Shown here one piece after another: positions 8,627 to 16,002 of a DNA stretch of 43,181 nucleotides (within the stretch, counting starts at the first letter, position 1; each line of letters starts with the position of its first letter). The stretch is from a virus: positions 1-43,181 of the IMG/VR virus record IMGVR_UViG_3300002835_000374; one strand, 5' to 3'. The notes under the pieces were generated by a model, which made no database searches, was not told where the DNA came from, and saw only the letters and a list, made by a program, of their open reading frames with translations. The translations under genes were made by a program, and so were the position numbers.

Positions 8627-8947
8627 TTAATCCGAAATCATACTGTTAGCTTCTAAGTAAGTTTGATAAAATGCGCAGAAAGTTGCGAAGAAACTAGTTG
8701 CACATCCACCAAGGAATATCAAAGGAAGCTTATGCCAATCCCATTCATTGAAAACGTACATAAGTGTTGTTGTGAACATTCCTGCCCAGAAACCTGTACA
8801 TTGATAGCAATTAAGACCTTTCATCAGGAACGTCCAGATGTAGGGCTTAATCAAGTCTTTAAAAGCTCTGCCAATATCTGACTCAACAATAATGTTGGTC
8901 ATGCCAATAGAACCAAAGACCCAAAGAACGATGTCAAACATAATCAC
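8627..8947 (-). CDS. small membrane protein with CYQCTGFW motif (DUF1360-like)
   Basis: The gene encodes 106 aa with three hydrophobic segments (about 3-20, 48-65 and 74-95), so it is probably an inner-membrane protein. A CxxCxGFW motif (CYQCTGFWAG, residues about 47-56) sits at the start of the second segment. Similar Cys motifs at a membrane edge occur in DUF1360-type phage and bacterial proteins of unknown role. It could be linked to lysis or membrane remodelling, but no holin or lysin gene is adjacent. Confidence 0.65.
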   Translation of the reverse strand: MIMFDIVLWVFGSIGMTNIIVESDIGRAFKDLIKPYIWTFLMKGLNCYQCTGFWAGMFTTTLMYVFNEWDWHKLPLIFLGGCATSFFATFCAFYQTYLEANSMISD

Positions 8948-9312
8948 CCCGTTGTTATTAGAACAGATATCTTGTCGCCTTTTCTATAAAGGCACATATC
9001 ATTCACATTAATATTAAGAGGTAGTTGTAATTCAAAATCTTCAATATTTCCAATAACATTTTTGTAAGATCCAAGTTCCATTTTCATAATTTCAATTGGA
9101 AATTTAAATATCTCTGATATTGCTTCTATATCCTTGTCTGTAATCGTATTAATGAAATCCAAAATAGATCGTATTCCTAAACTGCGCATTTGAGGAATTT
9201 TTTGTGCTAATTCCCATGAATCAAAAAGATGTTTATATTTTGGCAATGAACTTTTTACTAAATTATTTTGAAAAATTAATTCAGCAACATTATGGAAACC
9301 GATTTGTATCAT
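8944..9312 (-). CDS. unknown protein, first gene of minus operon
   Basis: The gene encodes 122 aa with a GGAG ribosome binding site 6 bases before ATG 9312. Its stop overlaps the next start (ATGA). The N-terminal half is helical and the C-terminal half beta-rich (ELQLPLNINVNDMCLYRKGDKISVLITTG), like a small beta-barrel. No family recognised. It is transcribed divergently from the gp26-like operon. Confidence 0.6.
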   Translation of the reverse strand: MIQIGFHNVAELIFQNNLVKSSLPKYKHLFDSWELAQKIPQMRSLGIRSILDFINTITDKDIEAISEIFKFPIEIMKMELGSYKNVIGNIEDFELQLPLNINVNDMCLYRKGDKISVLITTG

Positions 9313-9340
9313 AAAAAATCTCCTAATACAATATAGTTTT

Positions 9341-9358
9341 AAACAAATAACACTAAAT
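9341..9358 (+). promoter_or_regulatory. conserved box upstream of gp26-like operon
   Basis: This is the second copy (AAACAAATAACACTAAAT) of the box at 1493-1510, with one mismatch, here 36 bases before the ATG. Its recurrence ahead of two structural operons and the spacing suggest a promoter element. Confidence 0.45.
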
Positions 9359-9394
9359 TAAATTCAAGTCCATGTAATAAAAAAAGGGGAAATA

Positions 9395-10438
9395 ATGTCT
9401 GATGAAATTTTTAGACCACAAAGACCATCAATGCCTAACAATAATCCACAAAGAGAACAGTCAATTGATTTGCCTGAAAACCATCCTTTGAGACAACAAG
9501 CATCAGAATTTAATAATTTGCCTCCCGGTGTTATTGCTGGCAATATTCCTCCACAATTTAGAGCGCAAATGTCTGGCGACACCGGACATGTTAATCAACC
9601 TAACAAAGTAGATCTTGCAACAGCCATGGTTATGATGAATAATAACCCAGAGCTAAATGCAATCTTAAATACACTGAAGCAGCATAGCACTCACTATGAA
9701 GAGATTGTGTTGCCAAGCAAAGGTAAATTCTATGATGGCACAGATGGACCTGCTAATGGTGTTATTAATATCCGTCCTATGACTGGTGAAGAGGAGCAAA
9801 TTCTTGCTACGCCGAGATTTGTGAAAAAGGGTATTGCTATAAATATGATATTTTCCAAATGTATTAGAGAAAACTTTAAAACAGAAAATTTTCTTTCTCA
9901 AGACAGAACATTTATTCTTATATATCTTCGTGGTATTAGCTATGGTACTGATTATGAAGTACAGATGCGCTGTCCAGAGACAGATAGACAATTTTCAACT
10001 ACTGTTGATTTAGACACCTTGGAGATTACTAGGTGCCCAGATAATTTTGGCATTTCCAATCTTACAGGTGTTTTACCAAAAAGTAACTTGAAATTTAGTT
10101 ATAGGTTTGGCAGAGGTAGAGATGAAACTGAAATGCAGCAATACAAAGATTCAAAATTAAAGTCACTTGGAGAAATGGCTTCAGATGACACTTTGACTTT
10201 TAGAATTGCTCAACTTGTTAATCATATTGAAAATATTTCAGACAAAGAAGAACTTAAAGTTTTAATCAGGAGTCTTCCTATTCAAGATGTTAATTATATT
10301 AGGAATGTAATTAACAATCCTCCTTTTGGGATGGAGACAAACGTGTCAATTTTATCTCCATATTCTAATGAAGAATTTGAAATCGATTTACCATTGGATT
10401 CAGGTTTTTTCTTCCCCCGGAACAAGAAGGCGAACTAA
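9395..10438 (+). CDS. gp26: baseplate hub assembly protein, gp26-like (T4_baseplate family)
   Basis: The protein has 347 aa; T4 gp26, a baseplate hub assembly protein, is about 208 aa. The first 90 residues are Pro/Asn-rich and look disordered. The family signature starts near residue 100: EEIVLPSKGKFY, then VINIRPMTGEEEQILATPRFVKKGIAINMIFSKCI, typical of the gp26/T4_baseplate family. It ends with LPLDSGFFFPRNKKAN. The last codons contain the heptamer T_TTT_TTC in the correct phase, and a -1 shift there continues into a conserved-looking extension (separate entry), giving a 412-residue product. A Shine-Dalgarno GGGG lies upstream. Confidence 0.8.
   Translation: MSDEIFRPQRPSMPNNNPQREQSIDLPENHPLRQQASEFNNLPPGVIAGNIPPQFRAQMSGDTGHVNQPNKVDLATAMVMMNNNPELNAILNTLKQHSTHYEEIVLPSKGKFYDGTDGPANGVINIRPMTGEEEQILATPRFVKKGIAINMIFSKCIRENFKTENFLSQDRTFILIYLRGISYGTDYEVQMRCPETDRQFSTTVDLDTLEITRCPDNFGISNLTGVLPKSNLKFSYRFGRGRDETEMQQYKDSKLKSLGEMASDDTLTFRIAQLVNHIENISDKEELKVLIRSLPIQDVNYIRNVINNPPFGMETNVSILSPYSNEEFEIDLPLDSGFFFPRNKKAN
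10405..10411 (+). other. slippery heptamer for predicted -1 frameshift
   Basis: T_TTT_TTC is in phase with the gp26-like frame (GGT TTT TTC) and matches the classic X_XXY_YYZ rule. The -1 frame is open from 10381 to the TAG at 10630, so the shift window is 58 bases. Downstream structure is weak: only a 5-base TTCTT/AAGAA pairing overlaps the site. Confidence 0.65.
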
Positions 10439-10632
10439 GTCCAAGCCTGAAGTTGTGGCAAGCATTGATGGATGAAATGTTCTTCTTTCTTTATCACTTG
10501 CATGTCAAAAAACAAGACTTTATGCAATTAACAATTGCAGAAAGAAAATATTTTATTGACAAGTTTATTGATCAAAAGACAAAAGAAAGAGAAGAACAAG
10601 AAAAGGCGTTTAGATCAGCAAGGTCTAAGTAG
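10411..10632 (+). CDS. -1 frameshift extension, gp51-like
   Basis: After the slip, reading continues for 73 codons (LPPEQEGELSPSLKLWQALM, then DEMFFFLYHLHVKKQDFMQL and TIAERKYFIDKFIDQ) to TAG. The text looks truly coding and resembles gp51, which lies just after gene 26 in T4 and is needed for hub assembly: an aromatic helix, a conserved LxxxER-type turn, and a charged helical tail. An independent start at ATG 10468 (54 aa) is possible but has no good ribosome binding site. In lambda and many other tailed phages a -1 shift (gpG/gpGT) joins two tail-assembly chaperone parts, and this arrangement is the same. It would be made as a minor fusion form alongside gp26. Confidence 0.6.
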   Translation, partial: LPPEQEGELSPSLKLWQALMDEMFFFLYHLHVKKQDFMQLTIAERKYFIDKFIDQKTKEREEQEKAFRSARSK

Positions 10633-10642
10633 GAGATAGAAA

Positions 10643-11380
10643 ATGGCTATTAAAGAAAGATATCAGAACCCAGTTCCAGACGACACAGTAATTCTAAGAT
10701 TATTTGTTTATAATCAAAATTCATTTTCAAATGTTCAGTCAATTGAAAATGTTCAAATTTATAAAATTCCAGATAATGATTCAATTGAAAATATATCTAA
10801 TGGTACGCTTGTTAGAACTGTAAATTCTGTTGATATAAATCAAGATGAAACAGGCAAATATTACATAGAACTAATTGCAGAATATCCTTTGTTTACTGTT
10901 GGCAAATATGTAGATGTATGGAACATCACTTTCAAAACAAATGAAGGTGTTAGCCAAATTATCAATACATTCAATCTTTATCCAGAACTTTGGTACACAA
11001 CTCCAATTCCGGTTGTGTATGATTTCAGTTTTGCTTTCAGACCTAATCGTTTCAGAAAAGGTTCAAAACAGTATGTTATTTGCCAGATCACTCCTAATGT
11101 TCCAAGAGGAACCGACCTTGGTCGATATTATGAAAATTTGATTATTAATTCAAATGTAAAAATTAGTATGGAACTAAGTTGTGGAGACTGTGTGCCTGTC
11201 GAACAAGACTTAAGATTAGTGCTTGATAATGTTCCAACTGATTATAGAGAAAAAAATTACGCTTACTATATGCTTGATACAACTGATTTAGATGTTGGGA
11301 TTTACAATGTTTGGTTTACCATGGAAATGGGCGAAAATGTGTTTATTTCTGATCGTATGAATTTGCAAATCTTCACTTGA
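10643..11380 (+). CDS. unknown beta-rich probable virion protein
   Basis: The gene encodes 245 aa with a GGAG site 6 bases before the ATG. It is almost entirely beta-strand, apparently two immunoglobulin-like halves (about 15-100 and 125-245). The halves have similar endings: GKYYIELIAEYPLFTVGKYVDVW and YAYYMLDTTDLDVGIYNVWFTM. No family recognised. Its place after the hub gene and its fold suggest a structural or baseplate decoration protein. Confidence 0.7.
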   Translation: MAIKERYQNPVPDDTVILRLFVYNQNSFSNVQSIENVQIYKIPDNDSIENISNGTLVRTVNSVDINQDETGKYYIELIAEYPLFTVGKYVDVWNITFKTNEGVSQIINTFNLYPELWYTTPIPVVYDFSFAFRPNRFRKGSKQYVICQITPNVPRGTDLGRYYENLIINSNVKISMELSCGDCVPVEQDLRLVLDNVPTDYREKNYAYYMLDTTDLDVGIYNVWFTMEMGENVFISDRMNLQIFT

Positions 11381-11403
11381 CAGCCGTGTAAATTTTTTTT
11401 ATT

Positions 11404-11433
11404 ATAGCATCATCCAAACAAGGAGGATGCTAT
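11404..11433 (+). promoter_or_regulatory. hairpin sequestering the ribosome binding site of the MoxR gene
   Basis: Arms 11404-11415 and 11422-11433 pair at 11 of 12 positions around the loop AAACAA. The right arm contains most of the Shine-Dalgarno AAGGAGG and the first two bases of the start codon at 11432. Folded mRNA should therefore block initiation. Confidence 0.6.
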
Positions 11434-12832
11434 GAATTTGGTTGAAAGGTTAAAGAAGTACTACGACTGTGAAATGAATGTTCTTCTTACTGGAGAACAT
11501 GGTGTTGGTAAAACATCTATTGTAAAACAAGCTTTTGAAGAAAAAGGCTTAGTTTTAAATGAATCATGGCTTTACTTTTCTGGAAGTACGCTTGATCCAT
11601 GGGTTGATTTTATCGGAATTCCCAAAGAAGTTGAATATAACGGCAAAAAATGTATTGAAATTATACCTCCAAAAGCATTTGTTGATGAAGGTAAAATACA
11701 AGCTATTTTTGTTGATGAATTCAACAGATCTCCCAGTAAGATTAGAAATGCTTTGCTTGAATTATGTCAATTCAAATCAATCAATGGCAGAAAGTTTCCT
11801 AACCTGAAAGTAGTTTGGGCAGCTATCAATCCAGAAGATGAACAAGGAACTTATGATGTTGAAAGGTTAGATCCAGCACATAAGGATCGTTTTCATGCCA
11901 ATCAAATTGTTGTTCCATATACTTGTGATACAGAATACTTTAGCAATAAGTATGGAAACGATATAGCTGCTGCTAGTATTAATTGGTGGAATGATTTACC
12001 AGAAAATATTAAAAAACAGATATCTCCTAGAAGACTTGATTATGCTTTGCAATTTATGAGTAAAGGTATTCCTCTAGAAGATATTCTACCAAAAGATAGT
12101 AACATTGGTAAACTTAGACAAGATATTAGTAATGGACCAATTGATAAGAAATTATCTAAATTATACGAAACGAAAAATATAAAAGAAGCAAAATTGTTTT
12201 TAAATATTGAGAACAATTATGCTTCAGCAATAAAAATAATTAATCTTAATGAAAATTACATGGAATTTTTTATTCCTCTTTTGAAAAGAGAAAAATTATC
12301 TTTATTAATTGCAGATGAAAAATTGAATATATCTGATTATATCTTAAAAAATAAAGATAGTAATCAAGAGTTTAAGAATGTAATCACACAAATATTAACT
12401 GCTGGTTCTAATCCCAAGGCATTGATGAAAATAAGATCGTACTACGCTAATAATAGTGTAGAAGATTTAAGTATAAGCAAAACTGCTACTAATGATATTG
12501 CTGAATCTTTGTCAAACGCTGATTACATAAATCAAATAGAAAATTGTAACAAAAACGATAGAATTAAAATTATTTTGCAAAATTTACCAGATGATCCAGA
12601 TATTGTTGTTTGTAAAAAGACGATAGCATTTATTGTGGACTTTGTGATTGAAAAATGGGAAGCAACTATAAAGCAGCATAATTTGGATTCATTGGTAAAA
12701 GTATGGAATAAATGTTATGTAAAACTGGATGAAATGTTTGCTGTCAAGGTTACTCAGAACTTAGTTTTCAAAAATAAATGTGAAAATTTGGGGATCATCA
12801 ACGTAATGAAAGGAATTCAAAATGGATATTAA
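11432..12832 (+). CDS. MoxR-type AAA+ ATPase
   Basis: The gene encodes 466 aa. Walker A is GEHGVGKTS (21-29), Walker B is AIFVDEFNR (91-99), sensor 1 lies around AAINPE (130-135) and an arginine-finger-like segment is LDPAHKDRF (147-154). The acidic patch after Walker A and the overall order fit MoxR/AAA_5 proteins. The C-terminal half (about 220-466) is a long helical region without recognised motifs. MoxR ATPases usually work with a VWA-domain partner as chaperone or metal-insertion pairs, and the next gene, overlapping by 11 bases, is such a protein. In a phage the pair may remodel virion or host complexes; the target is unknown. Confidence 0.8.
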   Translation: MNLVERLKKYYDCEMNVLLTGEHGVGKTSIVKQAFEEKGLVLNESWLYFSGSTLDPWVDFIGIPKEVEYNGKKCIEIIPPKAFVDEGKIQAIFVDEFNRSPSKIRNALLELCQFKSINGRKFPNLKVVWAAINPEDEQGTYDVERLDPAHKDRFHANQIVVPYTCDTEYFSNKYGNDIAAASINWWNDLPENIKKQISPRRLDYALQFMSKGIPLEDILPKDSNIGKLRQDISNGPIDKKLSKLYETKNIKEAKLFLNIENNYASAIKIINLNENYMEFFIPLLKREKLSLLIADEKLNISDYILKNKDSNQEFKNVITQILTAGSNPKALMKIRSYYANNSVEDLSISKTATNDIAESLSNADYINQIENCNKNDRIKIILQNLPDDPDIVVCKKTIAFIVDFVIEKWEATIKQHNLDSLVKVWNKCYVKLDEMFAVKVTQNLVFKNKCENLGIINVMKGIQNGY

Positions 12833-14069
12833 TTCTGATTGGGAAAGGCTTAAAAACAAGCTTGCTTGCCATCATAGTCTTTTCTACAAAATTGTAGAAA
12901 TGGGCAAGCCCTTTTTCACTGATAAGATTCCTACAGCAGCAGTTCAATTTGATAAAGAAGGAAAGTTTATTAACTTTCTTTTCAATGAAAAGTTTTGGGA
13001 AAAATGTGATGATTATAAAAAAATGTTTGTTATATGCCACGAAGCACTGCATATTGTGCTTCAACATGGGTCAAGATTTCTTGAAGGAGTTGACAATAAG
13101 ATATCCAATATAGCCATGGATGTTGTCGTAAATCATTCTCTTGTGAGAGATTTTGGTTTTATCAAAGAAGATGTTGACTCAAACAATGAGTATTGTTGGG
13201 TTGATACTGTTTTTAAAGATAAAAAGTATTTAGGGTTTCCTTATCCAGATGATGAATCCACTGAATTTTACTACAATGAAATTGAAAAACAAAAAGAAAA
13301 CAATGGAGGTGGCAATGGCAATGGAGACAGTAATGGCAAACTTGTTGATGACCATTCAGGGTTAACAGATGAACAGCTTGAAGAAGCTGTCAAACAAACT
13401 ATTGATCAATTGGATGCTTCTGAAAAACAGCAATTAAGCGATGCTATCAATAATATTAAGAATGCAGGAGTTGATAAAGGCTCTTGGATGACAATTAATA
13501 AAGTTAAAAAATCGAGAAAGAAAAAATGGGAATCAATCATAAAGAAGTGGCAATTTGAGACATTACGCTTTTCCAGCATTGAAAAAGAACAATGGATTAG
13601 AAAATCTAGAAGAATGAGTGGGTTTTACAACGGTCTTATCTTGCCTTCAAACGCTGAAATAGAATGTTTCCATCTTAGTAAAAATAAAACAGATGTTTAT
13701 TTCTTTTTAGATACGTCAGGAAGTTGTATAAATTTGGCAGAACGATTTTTCACAGCTGCTAATAGTTTGCCAAAAGAAAAGTTTAATATCAGATTATTTT
13801 GCTTCGATACAAAAGTTGAAGAAACTGATTTGTCTTCTGGTAAAATTTATGGTGGTGGAGGTACTTGTTTTAGCATTATAGAGGATTGTATTCAAAAAGA
13901 AAAATTAAAACACAAAAAATATCCATCAGCAGTATTTATTATTACTGATGGAATGGGCACCAAAGTAACTCCAGAACATCCAACAAGATGGCATTGGTTT
14001 TTATCCAAAGATAATAAAAGACATATTCCTAAACAATCATTTATTTATAATCTTGATGATTTTGAATAA
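12822..14069 (+). CDS. metallopeptidase-like/VWA domain protein (DUF2201-type)
   Basis: The gene encodes 415 aa. The N-terminal domain carries an HExxH-type motif (HEALH, residues 73-77) in ICHEALHIVLQHG and a further NH near 104-105, as in DUF2201 N-terminal putative metallopeptidases. A Gly/Asn linker (160-172) follows. The C-terminal VWA-like domain has an intact MIDAS start DTSGS (297-301), a later TDG (375-377), and a GGGGT loop (344-348). Zincin plus VWA next to a MoxR ATPase is a known bacterial pairing. The start codon lies inside the end of the MoxR gene, so expression is coupled. Whether it cuts proteins or only binds metal cannot be told. Confidence 0.8.
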   Translation: MDINSDWERLKNKLACHHSLFYKIVEMGKPFFTDKIPTAAVQFDKEGKFINFLFNEKFWEKCDDYKKMFVICHEALHIVLQHGSRFLEGVDNKISNIAMDVVVNHSLVRDFGFIKEDVDSNNEYCWVDTVFKDKKYLGFPYPDDESTEFYYNEIEKQKENNGGGNGNGDSNGKLVDDHSGLTDEQLEEAVKQTIDQLDASEKQQLSDAINNIKNAGVDKGSWMTINKVKKSRKKKWESIIKKWQFETLRFSSIEKEQWIRKSRRMSGFYNGLILPSNAEIECFHLSKNKTDVYFFLDTSGSCINLAERFFTAANSLPKEKFNIRLFCFDTKVEETDLSSGKIYGGGGTCFSIIEDCIQKEKLKHKKYPSAVFIITDGMGTKVTPEHPTRWHWFLSKDNKRHIPKQSFIYNLDDFE

Positions 14070-14077
14070 TTGATAGG

Positions 14078-14614
14078 CTAGGATTGATAGAAGAAGTCGT
14101 CGTTGAGCTTTAGAATGTGATCTAAAGCCACTCCTGTCCATTCTTTGTATTTCATTGCATATTCGAACTCATAACCAACAAGATCTCTTGTAAGCACAAA
14201 AACAAGCCAAGGTTTGCGTGTCTTCTTCCAGCAAACCATAGGATTTCTACCGCAACGTCTGCTATCATCAGTTACTTGTTGCATAAAACTATCTAGTTCA
14301 CTATTACCCTTGATAAAAACGGCACTCATATCAATGCTATCGTAGCCGCCTTTGCTTTCAATAACAAACTTAAAACCTTTAGGAACAACAAGGTCACCGC
14401 TAAAGACTTGTGTGGCTTCTTCAGTCATTTTTTCAACTTGTCCCCATCTATTGCCGCTTCCAACAGAACGGGTGAAGGGCATATTAAAACGATTAGATAA
14501 TATTTTAGTTAATTCTAATTCTGTACGATTTCCTTTTTTCTTACCATTTACTTTTTTCGATTTTTTTGGTTGTATCTCATCTACATCAAGACCAGAGAAA
14601 TTATCAGTATTCAA
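14078..14614 (-). CDS. PD-(D/E)XK nuclease-like protein (Holliday resolvase-like fold)
   Basis: The gene encodes 178 aa. After a basic Lys-rich N-terminus (17-29), the residues fit the nuclease superfamily core: E32/E34 (NRTELELTKIL), D74 (SGDLVVP) and E86-x-K88 (FVIESKGGY). Between them are FTRSVGSGNRWGQ, a glycine loop like that in archaeal Hjc-type resolvases, and beta-strands in the expected order. It may resolve branched DNA, alongside the T4-like recombination genes, but could also be another endonuclease of the superfamily. It overlaps the amidotransferase gene by 11 bases. Confidence 0.55.
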   Translation of the reverse strand: MNTDNFSGLDVDEIQPKKSKKVNGKKKGNRTELELTKILSNRFNMPFTRSVGSGNRWGQVEKMTEEATQVFSGDLVVPKGFKFVIESKGGYDSIDMSAVFIKGNSELDSFMQQVTDDSRRCGRNPMVCWKKTRKPWLVFVLTRDLVGYEFEYAMKYKEWTGVALDHILKLNDDFFYQS

Positions 14615-15395
14615 GTGACACCTCTTTATGCAGTTTTATTGAGTAAAACTTTTTGTTTATGATATTATCACTGAGTGAAAATTCGCATAATTTGTAAGGG
14701 CTTACTTTATAAAAACTGCATTCTTCCATAATTTGATCTGATTTGCTATAATACGAAAGAGCATGAAGAAATATTTCAACTGTGGAACAAAAAAATATTT
14801 GTCCTATAGTTTGAGTTAAATCAAAGAAATATAATGGTCTTGCGTGGTTTCTATAAAGATATAATTTTATTTTATTTTTTTCTACTTCGCACAATGATAT
14901 AGCAAATTGACTTTTTGGAATAAGACCTGTTAGTTTTGAAAAAGATTTAACAGTTGATTCTTGGCTATTTTCAAGAAAGCGAAGAAGTATTTCTGAGTCA
15001 CAATTTGATTCTGTTGGAAAAAATTCTTTTAATATATTGTATTCTGTTTTTTCAACGACTCCGTTGTGTATAAGAATTTTGCTATTATCTTTACTTATAA
15101 ATGGGTGATTGTTAGTATTGTCATGTGGATCACCACAACCTGCTGTTGCGTTTCTTGTATGAAGCAGACATAATTTCATATTGATATTTTTAATGCTGTT
15201 AAAGTAATCCGTTTTAACAAATTCAGAAGATGGAATTGGTTCTTTTTTAAAATAAGTATTATTGTCTTCATCAATAGCGTAGATTCCAGCAGCGTGTACT
15301 CCACGATATTCAAGAAGTTTAAATATTCTTTTAGAGAGATTATAAGTAAATTTTGGATTAACAGACTTACCTATGAAACCAGCAATTCCACAAAT
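14604..15395 (-). CDS. class II glutamine amidotransferase domain protein, probable ATT start
   Basis: The protein has 263 aa from the proposed ATT start at 15395. Class II (Ntn) amidotransferases need Cys directly after the initiator; here CGIAGFIG follows the ATT codon. An AAAGGAAGG ribosome binding site (15402-15410) lies 6 bases before it, just after the upstream gene's stop. ATG 15467 would add 24 residues lying over the upstream gene and would block the N-terminal Cys. Family motifs are present: LEYRG, HTRNATAG with NNHPF (glutamine binding), IHNGVV (oxyanion hole) and CDSE. This is a GlmS/PurF-type glutaminase domain without a synthase domain, so the acceptor of the ammonia is unknown. 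The C-terminal 80 residues are unrecognised. Confidence 0.75.
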   Translation of the reverse strand: MCGIAGFIGKSVNPKFTYNLSKRIFKLLEYRGVHAAGIYAIDEDNNTYFKKEPIPSSEFVKTDYFNSIKNINMKLCLLHTRNATAGCGDPHDNTNNHPFISKDNSKILIHNGVVEKTEYNILKEFFPTESNCDSEILLRFLENSQESTVKSFSKLTGLIPKSQFAISLCEVEKNKIKLYLYRNHARPLYFFDLTQTIGQIFFCSTVEIFLHALSYYSKSDQIMEECSFYKVSPYKLCEFSLSDNIINKKFYSIKLHKEVSLEY

Positions 15396-15414
15396 AATAC
15401 ACCTTCCTTTTATA

Positions 15415-15897
15415 TTATTTTTGTGGATATTGTGCTGTAGGAGCAGCAGCAGAGGTATCAAAACCACTTGCTGGAGGATTATCTGGTGCTATATCCTGAC
15501 CTGATACATCTTTAGGAGTTTCCATTTCTTTTGGTTTTTCTGTAATTTGGAAAGCGTTAATAGGAACTCCCATTTTATTAACGACTTTCTGCAAAGTGTC
15601 AATTGTACTTTTTAAGACTTCTTCTATATTATCATTTTCATCTATAGACTTTGCGAGAGAAACAGCACATTTTTGTAATCCTTTAAGAAATTTTCTATTT
15701 TCATTGCCCCAGTGACCTTGAAGAATGCCTCTAGATTTGTTTACAATAATTTGTGCATAACGAACTAAGTTTCTTGTACCAATTTTATTTACTTCGTCCG
15801 AAAGTTCTTGTGAAGAATTAAGGACATCACCAATTTCTTTGGCTAAGTAAACTTTGTTTTCGTTTAAAACGAATTCTCTAAAATTAAAGTCTGTCAT
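15415..15897 (-). CDS. unknown protein with capsid-targeting-like N-terminus
   Basis: The gene encodes 160 aa. The N-terminus MTDFNFREFVLNE fits the tag shared by many small proteins here (aromatic/hydrophobic helix ending in L-x-E). If cut after E13 the product begins NKVYLAKEIG. The middle is helical (20-115). The C-terminal 35 residues are Pro/Ala/Gln-rich and look disordered. An AATAAATA late-type octamer lies 6 bases upstream of the ATG. No enzyme motif. I infer a packaged internal protein. Confidence 0.65.
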   Translation of the reverse strand: MTDFNFREFVLNENKVYLAKEIGDVLNSSQELSDEVNKIGTRNLVRYAQIIVNKSRGILQGHWGNENRKFLKGLQKCAVSLAKSIDENDNIEEVLKSTIDTLQKVVNKMGVPINAFQITEKPKEMETPKDVSGQDIAPDNPPASGFDTSAAAPTAQYPQK

Positions 15898-15902
15898 ATT
15901 TC

Positions 15903-15910
15903 TATTTATT
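15903..15910 (-). promoter_or_regulatory. late-promoter-like octamer AATAAATA
   Basis: On the minus strand this octamer matches T4 late consensus TATAAATA at 7 of 8 bases. It ends 5 bases before the ATG at 15897, so the transcript would be nearly leaderless. Confidence 0.4.
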
Positions 15911-15932
15911 AATAAAGTATCAAATGTTTTTT

Positions 15933-15980
15933 ATTAAAACCTTTTTATTACAGAAATTCATGTAATAAAAAGGTTTTAAT
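15933..15980. terminator. perfect 19-bp AT-rich hairpin, probable terminator
   Basis: Arms 15933-15951 and 15962-15980 are perfectly complementary around a 10-base loop. The stem has internal T/A runs. It lies between the end of the RNR gene (16003, minus) and the next minus-strand gene, so it probably ends RNR transcription. It is low in GC, so it may act in either direction or instead stabilise the mRNA end. Confidence 0.6.
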
Positions 15981-16002
15981 ATTTAGCAATTGACATTTTT
16001 AT

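Noticed and set aside
15396-15467. ATG start for the amidotransferase
   Set aside because: It adds 24 residues overlapping the upstream gene and buries the catalytic Cys, which must be N-terminal.
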